A stretch of DNA of 64,000 nt, taken from assembly GCF_007859955.1 (NCBI RefSeq), contig NZ_SJPR01000003.1, positions 124,001 through 188,000 on the forward strand. The letters are read 5' to 3'. This document shows positions 52,182 through 61,094 of this stretch, piece by piece. The notes below the pieces were generated by a model. The model searched no databases. It was not told where the DNA came from and worked only from the letters and a program-made list of their open reading frames with translations. The DNA is from Botrimarina colliarenosi (GTDB taxonomy: Bacteria; Planctomycetota; Planctomycetia; Pirellulales; Lacipirellulaceae). Position numbers and translations under genes: made by a program. The number at the start of each line of letters is the position of its first letter. Position 1 is the stretch's first letter.

Positions 52182-53279
52182 ATGTCCAACGTGTCGGTCG
52201 AAGTCGAATGCCCGGTTCACGACTCGTTCCGCGTGCAGCAGATCGCCGGCATGTTCGACGTGCCGCTGGGCGATCACGCTAGCGAGACGTTTGCGGTCGA
52301 GCTTCCTGAGCGCGACGAGGAATGGTCGATCGGCCTCATTGTCGGCCCTTCGGGGAGTGGCAAGAGCACGGTTGCCCGCCAGGCGTTCGGCGAGGGTCTC
52401 TATGTGCCCGCCGACTGGCCGGCCGATCGGGCGGTCGTCGACTGTTTCGGTGAGATCCCGGTGCGGAAGGTTGTCGAGCTCTTCACCGCCGTCGGCTTTG
52501 GCTCGCCGCCGTCGTGGGTGAAGCCCTACGCGGTGCTGAGCGGCGGCGAACGCTTCCGCTGCGACCTGGCTCGGGCGCTTGCCGCGAGTTGCGACACGCC
52601 GGGCGCCGTTGTCGCCTTCGACGAGTTCACGAGCGTGGTCGATCGCAACGTGGCTCGCATCTGCTCGGCCGCGATTGCCAAGCAAATCCGCCGAGGGGTG
52701 ATCCCCGCCCGGTTCGTCGCCGTGACGTGTCATTATGACGTCGCCGAATGGCTTGAGCCGGACTGGGTGTTGGACATGGCCACGGGGCAGCTCACCCGGA
52801 GGCGTCTTCGACGACCGAGCATCGAGCTGGAAGTCCATCGCTGCCGCCTGGAGGCTTGGCGATTGTTTGTGCGGCATCACTATCTGAGCGGGTCGCTCGC
52901 TCGGCAGGCGCGGTGCTACTTGGCGACCTGGAACGGCGAACCGGTCAGTTTTGCCGCTACATTGCCGATCATCGCCCAGAAGGGGCGCCGTCGGTTTAGC
53001 CGGATCGTGACGCTGCCGGACTATCAAGGGATCGGTATCGGCATGCGGTTCGTCGAGGCGGTCGCCGCGCTACACCTGGCCGAGGGCTTTCGGATCAACG
53101 TCACGAGCAGTCATCCCGCGCTGATTGGCCACTGTCAGCGTTCGCCCGACTGGAGGACGGTTGCCGTGAAGAAGACAGGGCAATCGGCCACGCGGACGAG
53201 TTCCGCCTTCACGGCGTACCGAAACTCCGCCGGCCGGGCGGTGGTCTCGTTCGAGTATCTCGGATCGGAGACGTCATGA
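52182..53279 (+). CDS. ABC-type ATPase fused to a GNAT domain (possible DNA-modification protein)
   Basis: A 365-residue fusion. The ATPase half has Walker A GPSGSGKST (55-63), signature LSGGERFRCDLARALA (119-134) and Walker B GAVVAFDEFTSVVD (about 140-153). The second half (about 215-350) is GNAT-like: AWRLFVRHHYLSGSLARQAR, PVSFAATLPIIAQKGRRRFS, IVTLPDYQGIGIGMRFVEAV, INVTSSHPALIGHCQRS. The acetyl-CoA loop is seen in DYQGIGIGMR. Mu Mom, a DNA-modifying protein, also has a GNAT fold; the link is inference. Such fusions occur beside phage terminases. Confidence 0.8.
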   Translation: MSNVSVEVECPVHDSFRVQQIAGMFDVPLGDHASETFAVELPERDEEWSIGLIVGPSGSGKSTVARQAFGEGLYVPADWPADRAVVDCFGEIPVRKVVELFTAVGFGSPPSWVKPYAVLSGGERFRCDLARALAASCDTPGAVVAFDEFTSVVDRNVARICSAAIAKQIRRGVIPARFVAVTCHYDVAEWLEPDWVLDMATGQLTRRRLRRPSIELEVHRCRLEAWRLFVRHHYLSGSLARQARCYLATWNGEPVSFAATLPIIAQKGRRRFSRIVTLPDYQGIGIGMRFVEAVAALHLAEGFRINVTSSHPALIGHCQRSPDWRTVAVKKTGQSATRTSSAFTAYRNSAGRAVVSFEYLGSETS

Positions 53280-53333
53280 GCGAGTTGTCGTGACGACGTA
53301 TCGCCCTCACTTGAAATCGGCAACGGCCGGGGA

Positions 53334-53840
53334 ATGACCAACAACGTGATGTCCGCCGAACAGAAACGCGAGGCCGTTCTCATCGTCTCGGTGGGTTGCG
53401 ACCGAGAGACGGCGGCCCGGTATGTCGGATGCCGGCTGGAACAGTTGAACGAGGAACTTGCGAACGACGGGAGTTTTGCGGCCGAGCTACGCCACGCCGA
53501 GGCGGGCAGCGAGTTGACGCACATGCGAAACATCCAGCAAGCGGCGCGGGACGAGCGGCATTGGCGGGCGAGCGTCTGGTGGCTGGAACGCCGACTGCCC
53601 GAGCGGTACGCGCGTCGCGAAGCCGGCTCGGTGACGCGACGCGACCTGCTGCGATTCCTCGGCTCCGTTGCGAGCGGCGTCGCTGCCGCGGTGCGGAACG
53701 AGGAAGACCGCCAACGGGTTCTCGACTCCTTAGGCGAACTAGCCGAGGCGTTGAACGACCCGCTGCACCTAGAGACCACCAGTTCAATGAGCGAGGTGGA
53801 GGACGATGACCGAACGGAGGCGACATGTCCAACGACCTAG
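53334..53840 (+). CDS. Probable terminase small subunit
   Basis: A 168-residue protein. The N-terminal 45 residues look like an HTH (EAVLIVSVGCDRETAARYVG, CRLEQLNEELANDGSFAAEL), followed by helical regions used for oligomer formation (MRNIQQAARDERHWRASVWW, LERRLPERYARREAGSVTRR). The position and 16-base overlap with the large terminase support the call. It would recognise DNA and feed it to the motor. The acidic tail is EVEDDDRTEATC. Confidence 0.75.
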   Translation: MTNNVMSAEQKREAVLIVSVGCDRETAARYVGCRLEQLNEELANDGSFAAELRHAEAGSELTHMRNIQQAARDERHWRASVWWLERRLPERYARREAGSVTRRDLLRFLGSVASGVAAAVRNEEDRQRVLDSLGELAEALNDPLHLETTSSMSEVEDDDRTEATCPTT

Positions 53841-55426
53841 CGGGCGAGCCGCGGGGAACCCCACCCCAATTGTTCCGGGCGCTCCGCGCCGCGTTGGCGT
53901 CGGCATTCACCGAATCACCCCCTGAACGCGAACGGAAAGACGCCGAGAGCTTGCTCTGCTGGGGGCGGCGCTACCTGCCGGCTCACTTCGCCAAACCCCC
54001 CTCGGCGCTTCACCGCTGGCTCGGCGATCAGATCGACGCCATGCGCGACCGTCGTGGTGAGAAGGTCAATGTGATTGGCCCGCGCGGCGCCGCCAAATCG
54101 ACCATCGCCACGCTCGCCGGCGTCCTGCGGGCGGCGGTCGAGGGGACCGAGCCCTACATCTGGATTGTTTCTGACACCAAGGACCAAGCCCATTCACACC
54201 TCGAGAACGTGAAGACCGAGCTGCTAGAGAACCGTGAGCTGGCCGAGGCGTATCCCGGCGCCGTCGGCAAAGGCGCGCGCTGGCAAGCGGGCGGCGTCGA
54301 GCTACGCAACGGCGTGGTCGTCGAGGCGTACGGCGCCGGCCAACGGATCCGCGGCCGCCGCCGTCGCGCGAATCGACCGACGTTCATCGTCTGCGACGAC
54401 TTGCAGAACGAACAGCACATCGCTTCGGCACGCCTCCGTGAGTCGTCGGCCGACTGGTTCCATGGAACGCTGCTGAAGGCGGGGACCAAGCAGACGAACT
54501 TGGTGAACGTCGCCACCGCGCTGCACCGCGACGCCGTGGCGATGCGGCTCAACGAGACCGCCGGATGGACTTCGCGGACCTTCCGAGCGATCGCCCGCTG
54601 GCCCGACGACATGGACCTCTGGCGCGACTGGGAGGCGATCTACTGCGACGCCGACCGGCCCGACCCGCGGACCGAGGCGTTCGCGTTCTACCGAACGAAT
54701 CAAGTCGCCCTGCATGCGGGGGCGGAAGTCTTGTGGCCCGACGAGGAGGACCTCTACACGCTGATGAGGATGCGGGTCGAGAGCGGACATTCGGCCTTCG
54801 AACGTGAGAAGCAAGGCTCTCCTATCGACCCGACGCGGTGCGAGTGGCCCGAGGCCTACTTCGATGTCGACGCGTGGTTCGATGAATGGCCGAAGCGTCT
54901 GACCCTGCGGACCATCGCGCTCGACCCCAGCAAAGGGGCCGACGCGACCGCCGGGGACTACTCGGCGATTGTGCTGTTGGGAGTCGATCCTCGCGGCTTG
55001 ATCTACGTCGAGGCGGATTTGGAACGCCGCCCGACGGCCCAGATGGTTGCCGACGGCGTGCTGCACTGCCGGCGGTTCCGTCCCGACGCCTTCGGTGTCG
55101 AAGCCAACCAATGGCAGCAACTGCTCGCCGGAGAATTCTTGAGCGAGTTCGCCAGGCAGGGCGTCCTCGGCGTCACGCCGTGCGAGATCCACAACCACAC
55201 GAACAAGGCGATGCGGCTGCGGCGGCTCGGCCCGTACCTGTCGCAACGCCGGTTGCGATTCCGGCGTGGCAGCCCGGGGACAACGTTGCTTGTAGACCAG
55301 TTGCGCGACTTCCCCGTCGGGGCCCATGACGACGGTCCCGACGCGCTAGAGATGGCGCTCCGCCTGGCCGAGGAGGTCTGGCGCTCGCGGGGGGTCGAGG
55401 AAACGGCCCTCGGTGAACCTTGGTAG
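53825..55426 (+). CDS. Phage terminase large subunit
   Basis: A 533-residue DNA-packaging motor. Walker A is VNVIGPRGAAKSTIATLAG (about 81-99) and Walker B PTFIVCDDLQ (about 185-194). The C-terminal nuclease has acidic residues in TIALDPSKGADATAGDYSAI and the later DDGPDALEMALRLAEE. The motif set is complete, so the motor could be active. It cleaves and pumps DNA into proheads through the portal, which is encoded just downstream (25-base gap). Confidence 0.93.
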   Translation: MSNDLAGEPRGTPPQLFRALRAALASAFTESPPERERKDAESLLCWGRRYLPAHFAKPPSALHRWLGDQIDAMRDRRGEKVNVIGPRGAAKSTIATLAGVLRAAVEGTEPYIWIVSDTKDQAHSHLENVKTELLENRELAEAYPGAVGKGARWQAGGVELRNGVVVEAYGAGQRIRGRRRRANRPTFIVCDDLQNEQHIASARLRESSADWFHGTLLKAGTKQTNLVNVATALHRDAVAMRLNETAGWTSRTFRAIARWPDDMDLWRDWEAIYCDADRPDPRTEAFAFYRTNQVALHAGAEVLWPDEEDLYTLMRMRVESGHSAFEREKQGSPIDPTRCEWPEAYFDVDAWFDEWPKRLTLRTIALDPSKGADATAGDYSAIVLLGVDPRGLIYVEADLERRPTAQMVADGVLHCRRFRPDAFGVEANQWQQLLAGEFLSEFARQGVLGVTPCEIHNHTNKAMRLRRLGPYLSQRRLRFRRGSPGTTLLVDQLRDFPVGAHDDGPDALEMALRLAEEVWRSRGVEETALGEPW

Positions 55427-55451
55427 TCAACTCACGTTTGGGAGAGAGCAG

Positions 55452-56849
55452 ATGAGCGAATCCACAAGGCGCCCTCTCGAGGGCCGGCTCGAGCGACTAG
55501 AGAAGCGGCTCCTCGAAGCGTTCGAAGGGCTCTGGGGCGACTACGTCGATCCACGCGACGCCTTCAGCGGCGAGGACGGCGATTGGTGGGCGCCGGTCGG
55601 GTTCGCCCGCGGCGCAGGGGCGGGGGGGCCGTTCACGTTGCCCCAGTTGACCGATTTGCGGCAAGAGTGCCGGCAGTTGGCGCTAACGAATGAATTCGCG
55701 ATCAACGGCCACGAGAACCGCATCAGCTACATCGTGGGATCGGGGCACCTCTACCACGCAACGATCCGCAAGGGGATCGAAGCGCCGATCGCCCTGGCCC
55801 AGCAGGTGCAAGAGATCGTCGACGAGTTCCAGGAAGCGAACGACTGGCATGAGCGCCAGCAAGAGATCGTCCGCCGGCTCGACCGCGACGGCGAGGTCTT
55901 CTTGCGCTACTTCGATGACGGACGGGGGGGCGCCCGTGTGCGTTTCGTCGAACCCGAACAGGTGGCGCCGCTGCGTGACCTGCCACTCGACAGCCCCGCC
56001 AGTCACGGCGTGCTCACCGACGCCGACGATGTCGAGACCGTGCTCGGCTACTACGTCGATGGCGAACTGATCGACGCCCGCGAGATCCAGCAACGCAAAG
56101 CGAACGTGGACCGCAACGTCAAACGCGGCTTGCCGCTCTATACGGCGGTGCGATCCAATCTTCGGCGGGCCGAGAAGCTGCTCCGGAACATGAGCGTGGT
56201 TGCCGAGATCCAGTCGGCGATCGCCTTGATTCGAAAGCACCGCAGCGCCACCCGCAGCGGCGTTGAGCAGTTCGTCGCCGACCGCTCGGTGGCGAGCCGG
56301 CTCGACGGGGCGGGGCGGACACGCCGCGTCACCGAATACGGGCCCGGCACGATCCTCGACGCCCCCGCGGGGCTGGAATACGAGTTCCCCGCCACCGGCA
56401 TCGACGCCGGCAGCTATGTCACCATTCTTCAAGCCGAACTCCGGGCCATCGCGGCGCGGTTGGTGATGCCCGAGTTCATGTTTACGTCCGATGCGTCGAA
56501 CGCCAGTTACTCGTCGACGATGATCGCCGAGGGCCCGGCGGTGAAGATGTTCGGGCGGCTGCAAGCGTCGATGATCGAACAAGACCGAAGGGTCTTCGCC
56601 GTCGCGATCGGCAATGCGGTCCGCTACGGACGGCTTCCCGCGGCTGCGCTCGACGCCGTCGATCTGCAGGTGACGGCGCCAACGCTACAGACGCGCGATC
56701 GTGCGAGCGAAGCCCAGGCCGATGAGGTCGCCTATCGCAACGGGGTGCTCTCGACGCAAACGTGGAGTCAACGGCTTGGCCTCGATTACGACCAGGAACA
56801 GAAGAACCGTCGGTTGCACGCTATTGATCGTCAGCCGGAAGACTCTTGA
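55452..56849 (+). CDS. Phage portal protein
   Basis: A 465-residue portal of the lambda-like family from the ATG at 55452, with GGGAGAG upstream. Marks are LRQECRQLALTNEFAINGHE, ENRISYIVGSGHLYHATIRK, DGEVFLRYFDDGRGGARVRF, AEIQSAIALIRKHRSATRSG and AARLVMPEFMFTSDASNASY. Twelve subunits form the DNA entry pore at one capsid vertex. Complete and of usual length. It follows the terminase and precedes the protease, as in siphophages. Confidence 0.9.
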   Translation: MSESTRRPLEGRLERLEKRLLEAFEGLWGDYVDPRDAFSGEDGDWWAPVGFARGAGAGGPFTLPQLTDLRQECRQLALTNEFAINGHENRISYIVGSGHLYHATIRKGIEAPIALAQQVQEIVDEFQEANDWHERQQEIVRRLDRDGEVFLRYFDDGRGGARVRFVEPEQVAPLRDLPLDSPASHGVLTDADDVETVLGYYVDGELIDAREIQQRKANVDRNVKRGLPLYTAVRSNLRRAEKLLRNMSVVAEIQSAIALIRKHRSATRSGVEQFVADRSVASRLDGAGRTRRVTEYGPGTILDAPAGLEYEFPATGIDAGSYVTILQAELRAIAARLVMPEFMFTSDASNASYSSTMIAEGPAVKMFGRLQASMIEQDRRVFAVAIGNAVRYGRLPAAALDAVDLQVTAPTLQTRDRASEAQADEVAYRNGVLSTQTWSQRLGLDYDQEQKNRRLHAIDRQPEDS

Positions 56850-56888
56850 AGGTGGCCAATTCGATTTTAGGGAGAGTGGACAAGCGTA

Positions 56889-56894
56889 TATAAT
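56889..56894 (+). promoter_or_regulatory. Consensus -10 (TATAAT) next to the start of the small gene
   Basis: TATAAT is six bases before the ATG at 56901, which would give a leaderless mRNA. The -35 side is weak (TTTTAG or TTTAGG). It is a distinct AT island in the phage-like cluster. Confidence 0.5.
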
Positions 56895-56900
56895 ACCCCC

Positions 56901-57095
56901 ATGCGAACCAGCACCCCTTCCACCGACCGCGCCGTCACAAAAAGCGGCAAGGCCCATGTCGCCCACGATGCTCTTGTGTCGCTCCTCGGGGAGGCCTGCC
57001 AGCGTGGCTACTACGGGGCGGTCTCGCTCACCCTCCAGGTGCAAGATGGCTACATCCAGCAAGTGAAGATCGCGACCGAGCGGGTCGTGAAGTAG
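56901..57095 (+). CDS. Small DUF2292/YezD-like protein
   Basis: A 64-residue protein with a basic N-terminus and the pattern ALVSLLGEACQRGYYGAVSL, then TLQVQDGYIQQVKIATERVV, similar to YezD/DUF2292 small proteins (helix, then two strands, QVKIA or similar end). Function is unknown. It has its own promoter-like -10 and sits between the portal and protease genes, followed by a terminator. It could be a host-derived or phage regulatory protein. Confidence 0.6.
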   Translation: MRTSTPSTDRAVTKSGKAHVAHDALVSLLGEACQRGYYGAVSLTLQVQDGYIQQVKIATERVVK

Positions 57096-57192
57096 CTCCA
57101 ATCCTTGATCCCCGCCGGGCCGTTTGTGCTCGGTCAATCCTTCCGGCATCGAGCCGAGCCTTCACCCCTAGGGGGAAGGCGTCCTCTCTCGA

Positions 57193-57234
57193 GCCCACGG
57201 CGCGCCTCATTGAGGCACGCCGTGGGCTTTTTCC
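57193..57234 (+). terminator. Strong terminator in front of the prohead protease gene
   Basis: The arms 57193-57210 and 57212-57229 pair in 17 of 18 positions and are followed by TTTTT. It would end the transcript of the small gene at 56901. Confidence 0.85.
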
Positions 57235-57256
57235 ATTCTTAGGAGGCGTCGCTAAC

Positions 57257-58150
57257 GTGACCGAAGTCTCTGCTGAAACGCCGCCCGTCGGAGCCAGTGA
57301 TGCCGACTCTTCCAGTGAAGCGGTGCAAGAGTTTGTCCGGTCGGCGGGGCAAACGCTCCGGGTCGACGCCGTCCGGGGCGTTCTCCGCGGCGTGAAGCTG
57401 CTGGGGCTGCGCTCCCTCAACGGCCGGCGCTACGAGGAGCCCGCCTTGCGGAAGGCGATCGGGCTCTACGAGGGATCGAAAGTCAACGTCAACCACCCGA
57501 CACGCGACCCGCTTGCCCCCCGCGACTACCGCGACCGCCTCGGGGTGGTCCGCAATGTCCGTTTGCAGGCGGGGACCGGCCTGTACGGCGATCTCCACTA
57601 CAACCCGAGCCATCCGCTGGCGGAGCAGTTGGCGTGGGACGCCGAGCACGCGCCGGAGAATGTCGGCCTGTCGCATAACGTGCTCGCTCGGACCCGTCGC
57701 GAAGGGAGCGACGTTGTCATTGAAGCGATCACCCGCGTGCAAAGCGTCGACCTCGTCGCCGACCCGGCAACCACCTCGGGGCTTTTTGAACAGCAGGAAA
57801 CTCCCGAAGCCGAGGCGACGCTCGCAGCCGTGCGGGGCGAGATCGAGGAACTGCAAGAGCAGCTCAAGCAAGCCTGCGAGCAAGCCTTGCGGGAGAGCCG
57901 GTGGCGTCGCGTCGAACAGCACCTGCGGGAGCACAACGTCTCGGCGGCGTCGTCGAAGAGTCTACTGAACGAGGCGTTCGCGCGGCGCCTCTTGGAGGCC
58001 GACGAGGCGGATCTGGACGCCCTCATCCGCGAAGAAGTGCGGACGGCTGAGAGCCGCAAGCCACGGTCGCGCGAGCAGCCGAGCTTCGTGACTCGGGAGC
58101 AAGGTCCCGACACGAAGTCATTCGTTGAGTCGATCACACGACGTCGTTAG
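57257..58150 (+). CDS. Prohead protease with fused scaffold-like C-terminus
   Basis: A 297-residue protein; GTG start with AGGAGG 10 bases upstream. The protease part has LRSLNGRRYEEPALRKAIGL, SKVNVNHPTRDP (histidine), ENVGLSHNVLARTRREGS (serine) and VQSVDLVADPATTSGLFE, typical of T4 gp21/U9-like prohead proteases. The last 120 residues are helical and coiled (EIEELQEQLKQACEQALRES), like a scaffold. It would cleave itself and the capsid proteins during head maturation. Confidence 0.82.
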   Translation: MTEVSAETPPVGASDADSSSEAVQEFVRSAGQTLRVDAVRGVLRGVKLLGLRSLNGRRYEEPALRKAIGLYEGSKVNVNHPTRDPLAPRDYRDRLGVVRNVRLQAGTGLYGDLHYNPSHPLAEQLAWDAEHAPENVGLSHNVLARTRREGSDVVIEAITRVQSVDLVADPATTSGLFEQQETPEAEATLAAVRGEIEELQEQLKQACEQALRESRWRRVEQHLREHNVSAASSKSLLNEAFARRLLEADEADLDALIREEVRTAESRKPRSREQPSFVTREQGPDTKSFVESITRRR

Positions 58151-58214
58151 GCGTCGCTTCGGAGCCGTTGCGTATGAGCGGCGGCGCCTTCCCCTTTCTT
58201 TCTTGGAGCAAGCG

Positions 58215-58688
58215 ATGGCGAACACGATGCGGTGGCGGTACGGCGATACGAATCCGGTGAGGCTGCCGGTGGCGTCGGACGTGGCGGTCGAGATCGGCGA
58301 CCTGGTTTACCTCGACACCGGAGCGGCGAAGCCCGCCTCGGCGCAGGCGGACCAAGGGTCGAGCGTCCTGAACGCGGGCCTCTTTCACGACAACTTCATC
58401 GGCGTGGCGATGCAGGCGTCGCCGGCGGGCGACGCGTCGAGCATCCGGATCGCGACGACCGGCGTCTTCGAGTTCGACTGCGACTCGATGACCAACGAAC
58501 TGGGGAATCCCCTGTCGGTTGCGGTCGATGGGGACGGCGAGCAACTCATCAGCCAGAAAGTGGAGGACGCTGCCACTTTGTCGTTGGCGATCGGGCGTTG
58601 TGCGAAGCCGGTGACCGTCGCCTCGACCCGTGTGTTGGTCGACATCGTCAGTTCGGTCATGCGGGGCGGTCCGCAGGCCGCCGAGTAG
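58215..58688 (+). CDS. Capsid decoration (cement) protein, DUF2190-like
   Basis: A 157-residue beta-rich protein from the ATG at 58215 (GGAG upstream). VASDVAVEIGDLVYLDTGAA, NFIGVAMQASPAGDASSIRI, TTGVFEFDC and TLSLAIGRCAKPV match small proteins encoded just before the major capsid protein that stabilise the shell (lambda gpD or DUF2190-like). The position supports the call; the family name is inference. Confidence 0.72.
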   Translation: MANTMRWRYGDTNPVRLPVASDVAVEIGDLVYLDTGAAKPASAQADQGSSVLNAGLFHDNFIGVAMQASPAGDASSIRIATTGVFEFDCDSMTNELGNPLSVAVDGDGEQLISQKVEDAATLSLAIGRCAKPVTVASTRVLVDIVSSVMRGGPQAAE

Positions 58689-58748
58689 CGCGACCGCTTT
58701 TGCGGCCGTTCCTTTCGATCCCGTTCTTCATTTTCAGGAAATCTACGC

Positions 58749-59912
58749 ATGCGACTACTCAACTACCGCGAGCTGCGGCGCCGCTATGAGCTCGATGGGC
58801 CGTCGAAAACGGTCGAGCACCTCAGCGAGGCGCTTGAGGAGAAGAGCCTCCGGCCCGAGGACTTTAGCATCCGCGACCTCGCCGAGGCGCTGATCCCCGA
58901 CGGACGCGAGTGGGTGCGGACACTCGACCCCCGTAGCGGTGGGGTCTCGCCCGTGCTCGAAGCGAGTGAAGGGATCGACGCCAGCGCCTTCCAGAACATC
59001 GCCGCCCAGGTGGTGCACGCCAAGGTGCTGGAGGCCTACACCCAAGAGGCCTTTGTGGCGTCGCGACTCGTCGAGACGGTGCCGACGCGGCTCGATGGCG
59101 AGAAGATCCCCGGCGTCTCACGGATCGCCGATCAGATCGACGAGGTCGGCGCCGGGATGCCGTTCCCGAGCTTGGGCCTCGACGAGGATTACATCGAAAC
59201 GCCGGCGACCTCCAAGCACGGCTTCATCGTGCCGGTCACGAAGGAGGCGATCTTCTTCGACCGCACGAACCTGATCCTCAGCCGTGCGGCCGAGGTGGGC
59301 GAGGTGCTCGGTCTGAACAAGGAGAAGCGGCTGCTTGATCTGATCGTTGGCGTCACCAACAACTACAAGCACAAGGGCGTGAGCTACGACACCTACCAAG
59401 CGTCGGGCCCTTGGGCGAATGTGGCTGCCGGCAACGAACTGGTTGACTGGACCAACGTCGATGTGGCCGAGCAGCTGTTCGCCGACATCCTCGACCCGGG
59501 GACGGGGGAGCCCGTCTTGCTCGGAGCGACAACCGCCTTGGTGATGCCGGCCTACCGGCACGCCGCCCATCGGACGTTCAACGCTTCGGAAGTGTCGTAC
59601 GCCCCGAGCGGCAGCGCGTCGGCCACGATCGCGGCGAACCCGCTCGGCAACTACCGCGTTGAAGAGAGCCGATTGGCCTACCGCCGCGTGCTCGCTTCGG
59701 GGGTCGCCCCCGCCGACGCGAAGAAGTGGTGGTTCCTCGGCGACTTCCGCAAGGCGTTCGCCTACATGGAGAACTGGCCCATCACGGTGACCCAGGCGCC
59801 ATTGGGGAGCGAGGCCGACTTTACCAACGACATCGTGATGCGGTTCAAGGCCAGCGAACGCGGCGCCGCCGCGGTGATCAATCCTCGGTACGTCGTGAAG
59901 TGTACCGGCTAG
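58749..59912 (+). CDS. Major capsid protein (HK97-fold expected)
   Basis: A 387-residue protein. Signatures are IAAQVVHAKVLEAYTQEAFV, ASRLVETVPTRLDGEKIPGV, VPVTKEAIFFDRTNLILSRA (E-loop/P-domain region) and KWWFLGDFRKAFAYMENWPI, with the ending NPRYVVKCTG. The first 70 residues are helical and may be removed by the protease. It lies after the decoration gene and before a terminator, as the highest-expressed gene in most heads would. Confidence 0.87.
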   Translation: MRLLNYRELRRRYELDGPSKTVEHLSEALEEKSLRPEDFSIRDLAEALIPDGREWVRTLDPRSGGVSPVLEASEGIDASAFQNIAAQVVHAKVLEAYTQEAFVASRLVETVPTRLDGEKIPGVSRIADQIDEVGAGMPFPSLGLDEDYIETPATSKHGFIVPVTKEAIFFDRTNLILSRAAEVGEVLGLNKEKRLLDLIVGVTNNYKHKGVSYDTYQASGPWANVAAGNELVDWTNVDVAEQLFADILDPGTGEPVLLGATTALVMPAYRHAAHRTFNASEVSYAPSGSASATIAANPLGNYRVEESRLAYRRVLASGVAPADAKKWWFLGDFRKAFAYMENWPITVTQAPLGSEADFTNDIVMRFKASERGAAAVINPRYVVKCTG

Positions 59913-59928
59913 AGGCGGCCTGTCCGTG

Positions 59929-59963
59929 AACCGGGGGGAGTGGCGTTCTCCCCCCGGTTTTCT
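59929..59963 (+). terminator. Terminator after the major capsid gene
   Basis: Perfect 12-base arms (59929-59940 and 59948-59959) surround a 7-base loop and are followed by TTTCTCCC. Confidence 0.88.
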
Positions 59964-59987
59964 CCCACCCGATGGAGTCGCTTCGCC

Positions 59988-61094
59988 ATGGCGAGTTATC
60001 AGCAAGTCCTCGACGACGCAGTGGCGTATTGGCGACTGAGCGAGGCGGCAGGAACGGTGGCGGCGGATGATGCGGGCGCTCACTCGGCGACGTTGCAAGG
60101 AGGCCTCGTCTTTGGGGCCGACTCGACGATTGGACCGCGCGGCTGGATGCCGAACGCCTTGCAACTCGACGGCGTCGCCGACTGTCTGACGATCCCGTCG
60201 CAAGTGACGCTCGGTCTGGGGGTCGATCACACCTACTCCTTGTGGTGGAAGGCGAGCTCGCCCGCCCCGTGGTCACCGCAGGTGCTGATCGAGACCGGTG
60301 GCACAACCCATTGCTCCTTAGTCCATCTCGCCGGAAGCGAAGTCTATTTTGTCGCCGCTCGCAACTCGGTGGTGAGCTACGCCAGCGCTCCGGCGCCGAC
60401 CGAGGGGGCGTGGCGTCATCTGGCGGCGGTGCATCGCGACGCGAGCTTGGAAATCTTTCTGGACGGCGTCCTTGTTGGCGCAGCGATCCCGTCCGATGCG
60501 TGGGTGGTTTCGGGCGCCAACAATGGCGCCATCGGAGCCGTTGACGACGGCCAATGGGTGGGCGGCTCGATCGCCAATGCGAGGACCTGTTACTTTGCCG
60601 GCGCTATTGCCGGCGTCGCCATCATTGATCGAGCGCTGACCGGCGACGAAGTCGCCGAGCTGTATGCCGGGCCTGAGCCGGTTGCGACGGGGGTCCCCGA
60701 GCTGAGTGGGAGCTTCCGGATTGGCGAAGCGCACAGCGTCTCGGCGTCGGCGTGGGACGCCCAGAACAACGGGGAGCTCGCGGTCTCAACGGTTCTGCAG
60801 CTCAGCCCCGACGGATCGACCGGTTGGCAAGACGTCCCGGCGACGCTCGGGCTGCCCCACTTCTCGATGCCGATGGCAGCCAGCGGACATTGGGCGAGGG
60901 TCGCGGCGGTGGCGACTAATGACGGCGGTGCGAGCGATCCTGCTTTTGGCGCCGCGATGGAAGTTCTGCCAGCGAGAACGCCCGCCCACGCCCTTACCCA
61001 AGCCACGGCTTCCGCGGGCGCCTTGACGGGTCTCGCCTGCCCGAGCGGAGGGAGCCAAGCCAACATGATCCTACCGGGAGGCAACGCAAGCTGA
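59988..61094 (+). CDS. LamG-domain (concanavalin-like) structural or adhesion protein
   Basis: A 368-residue protein from the ATG at 59988. The LamG/jelly-roll domain covers residues about 1-220: VAYWRLSEAAGTVAADDAG, NALQLDGVADCLTIPSQVTL, YSLWWKASSPAP, HLAAVHRDASLEIFLDGVLV and YFAGAIAGVAIIDRALTGDE are the classic strand motifs. The C-terminal half has Ig-like strands. It has no signal peptide, so it is more likely a particle protein (fibre or host-binding) than secreted. TGATG overlap with the next gene. Confidence 0.8.
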   Translation: MASYQQVLDDAVAYWRLSEAAGTVAADDAGAHSATLQGGLVFGADSTIGPRGWMPNALQLDGVADCLTIPSQVTLGLGVDHTYSLWWKASSPAPWSPQVLIETGGTTHCSLVHLAGSEVYFVAARNSVVSYASAPAPTEGAWRHLAAVHRDASLEIFLDGVLVGAAIPSDAWVVSGANNGAIGAVDDGQWVGGSIANARTCYFAGAIAGVAIIDRALTGDEVAELYAGPEPVATGVPELSGSFRIGEAHSVSASAWDAQNNGELAVSTVLQLSPDGSTGWQDVPATLGLPHFSMPMAASGHWARVAAVATNDGGASDPAFGAAMEVLPARTPAHALTQATASAGALTGLACPSGGSQANMILPGGNAS

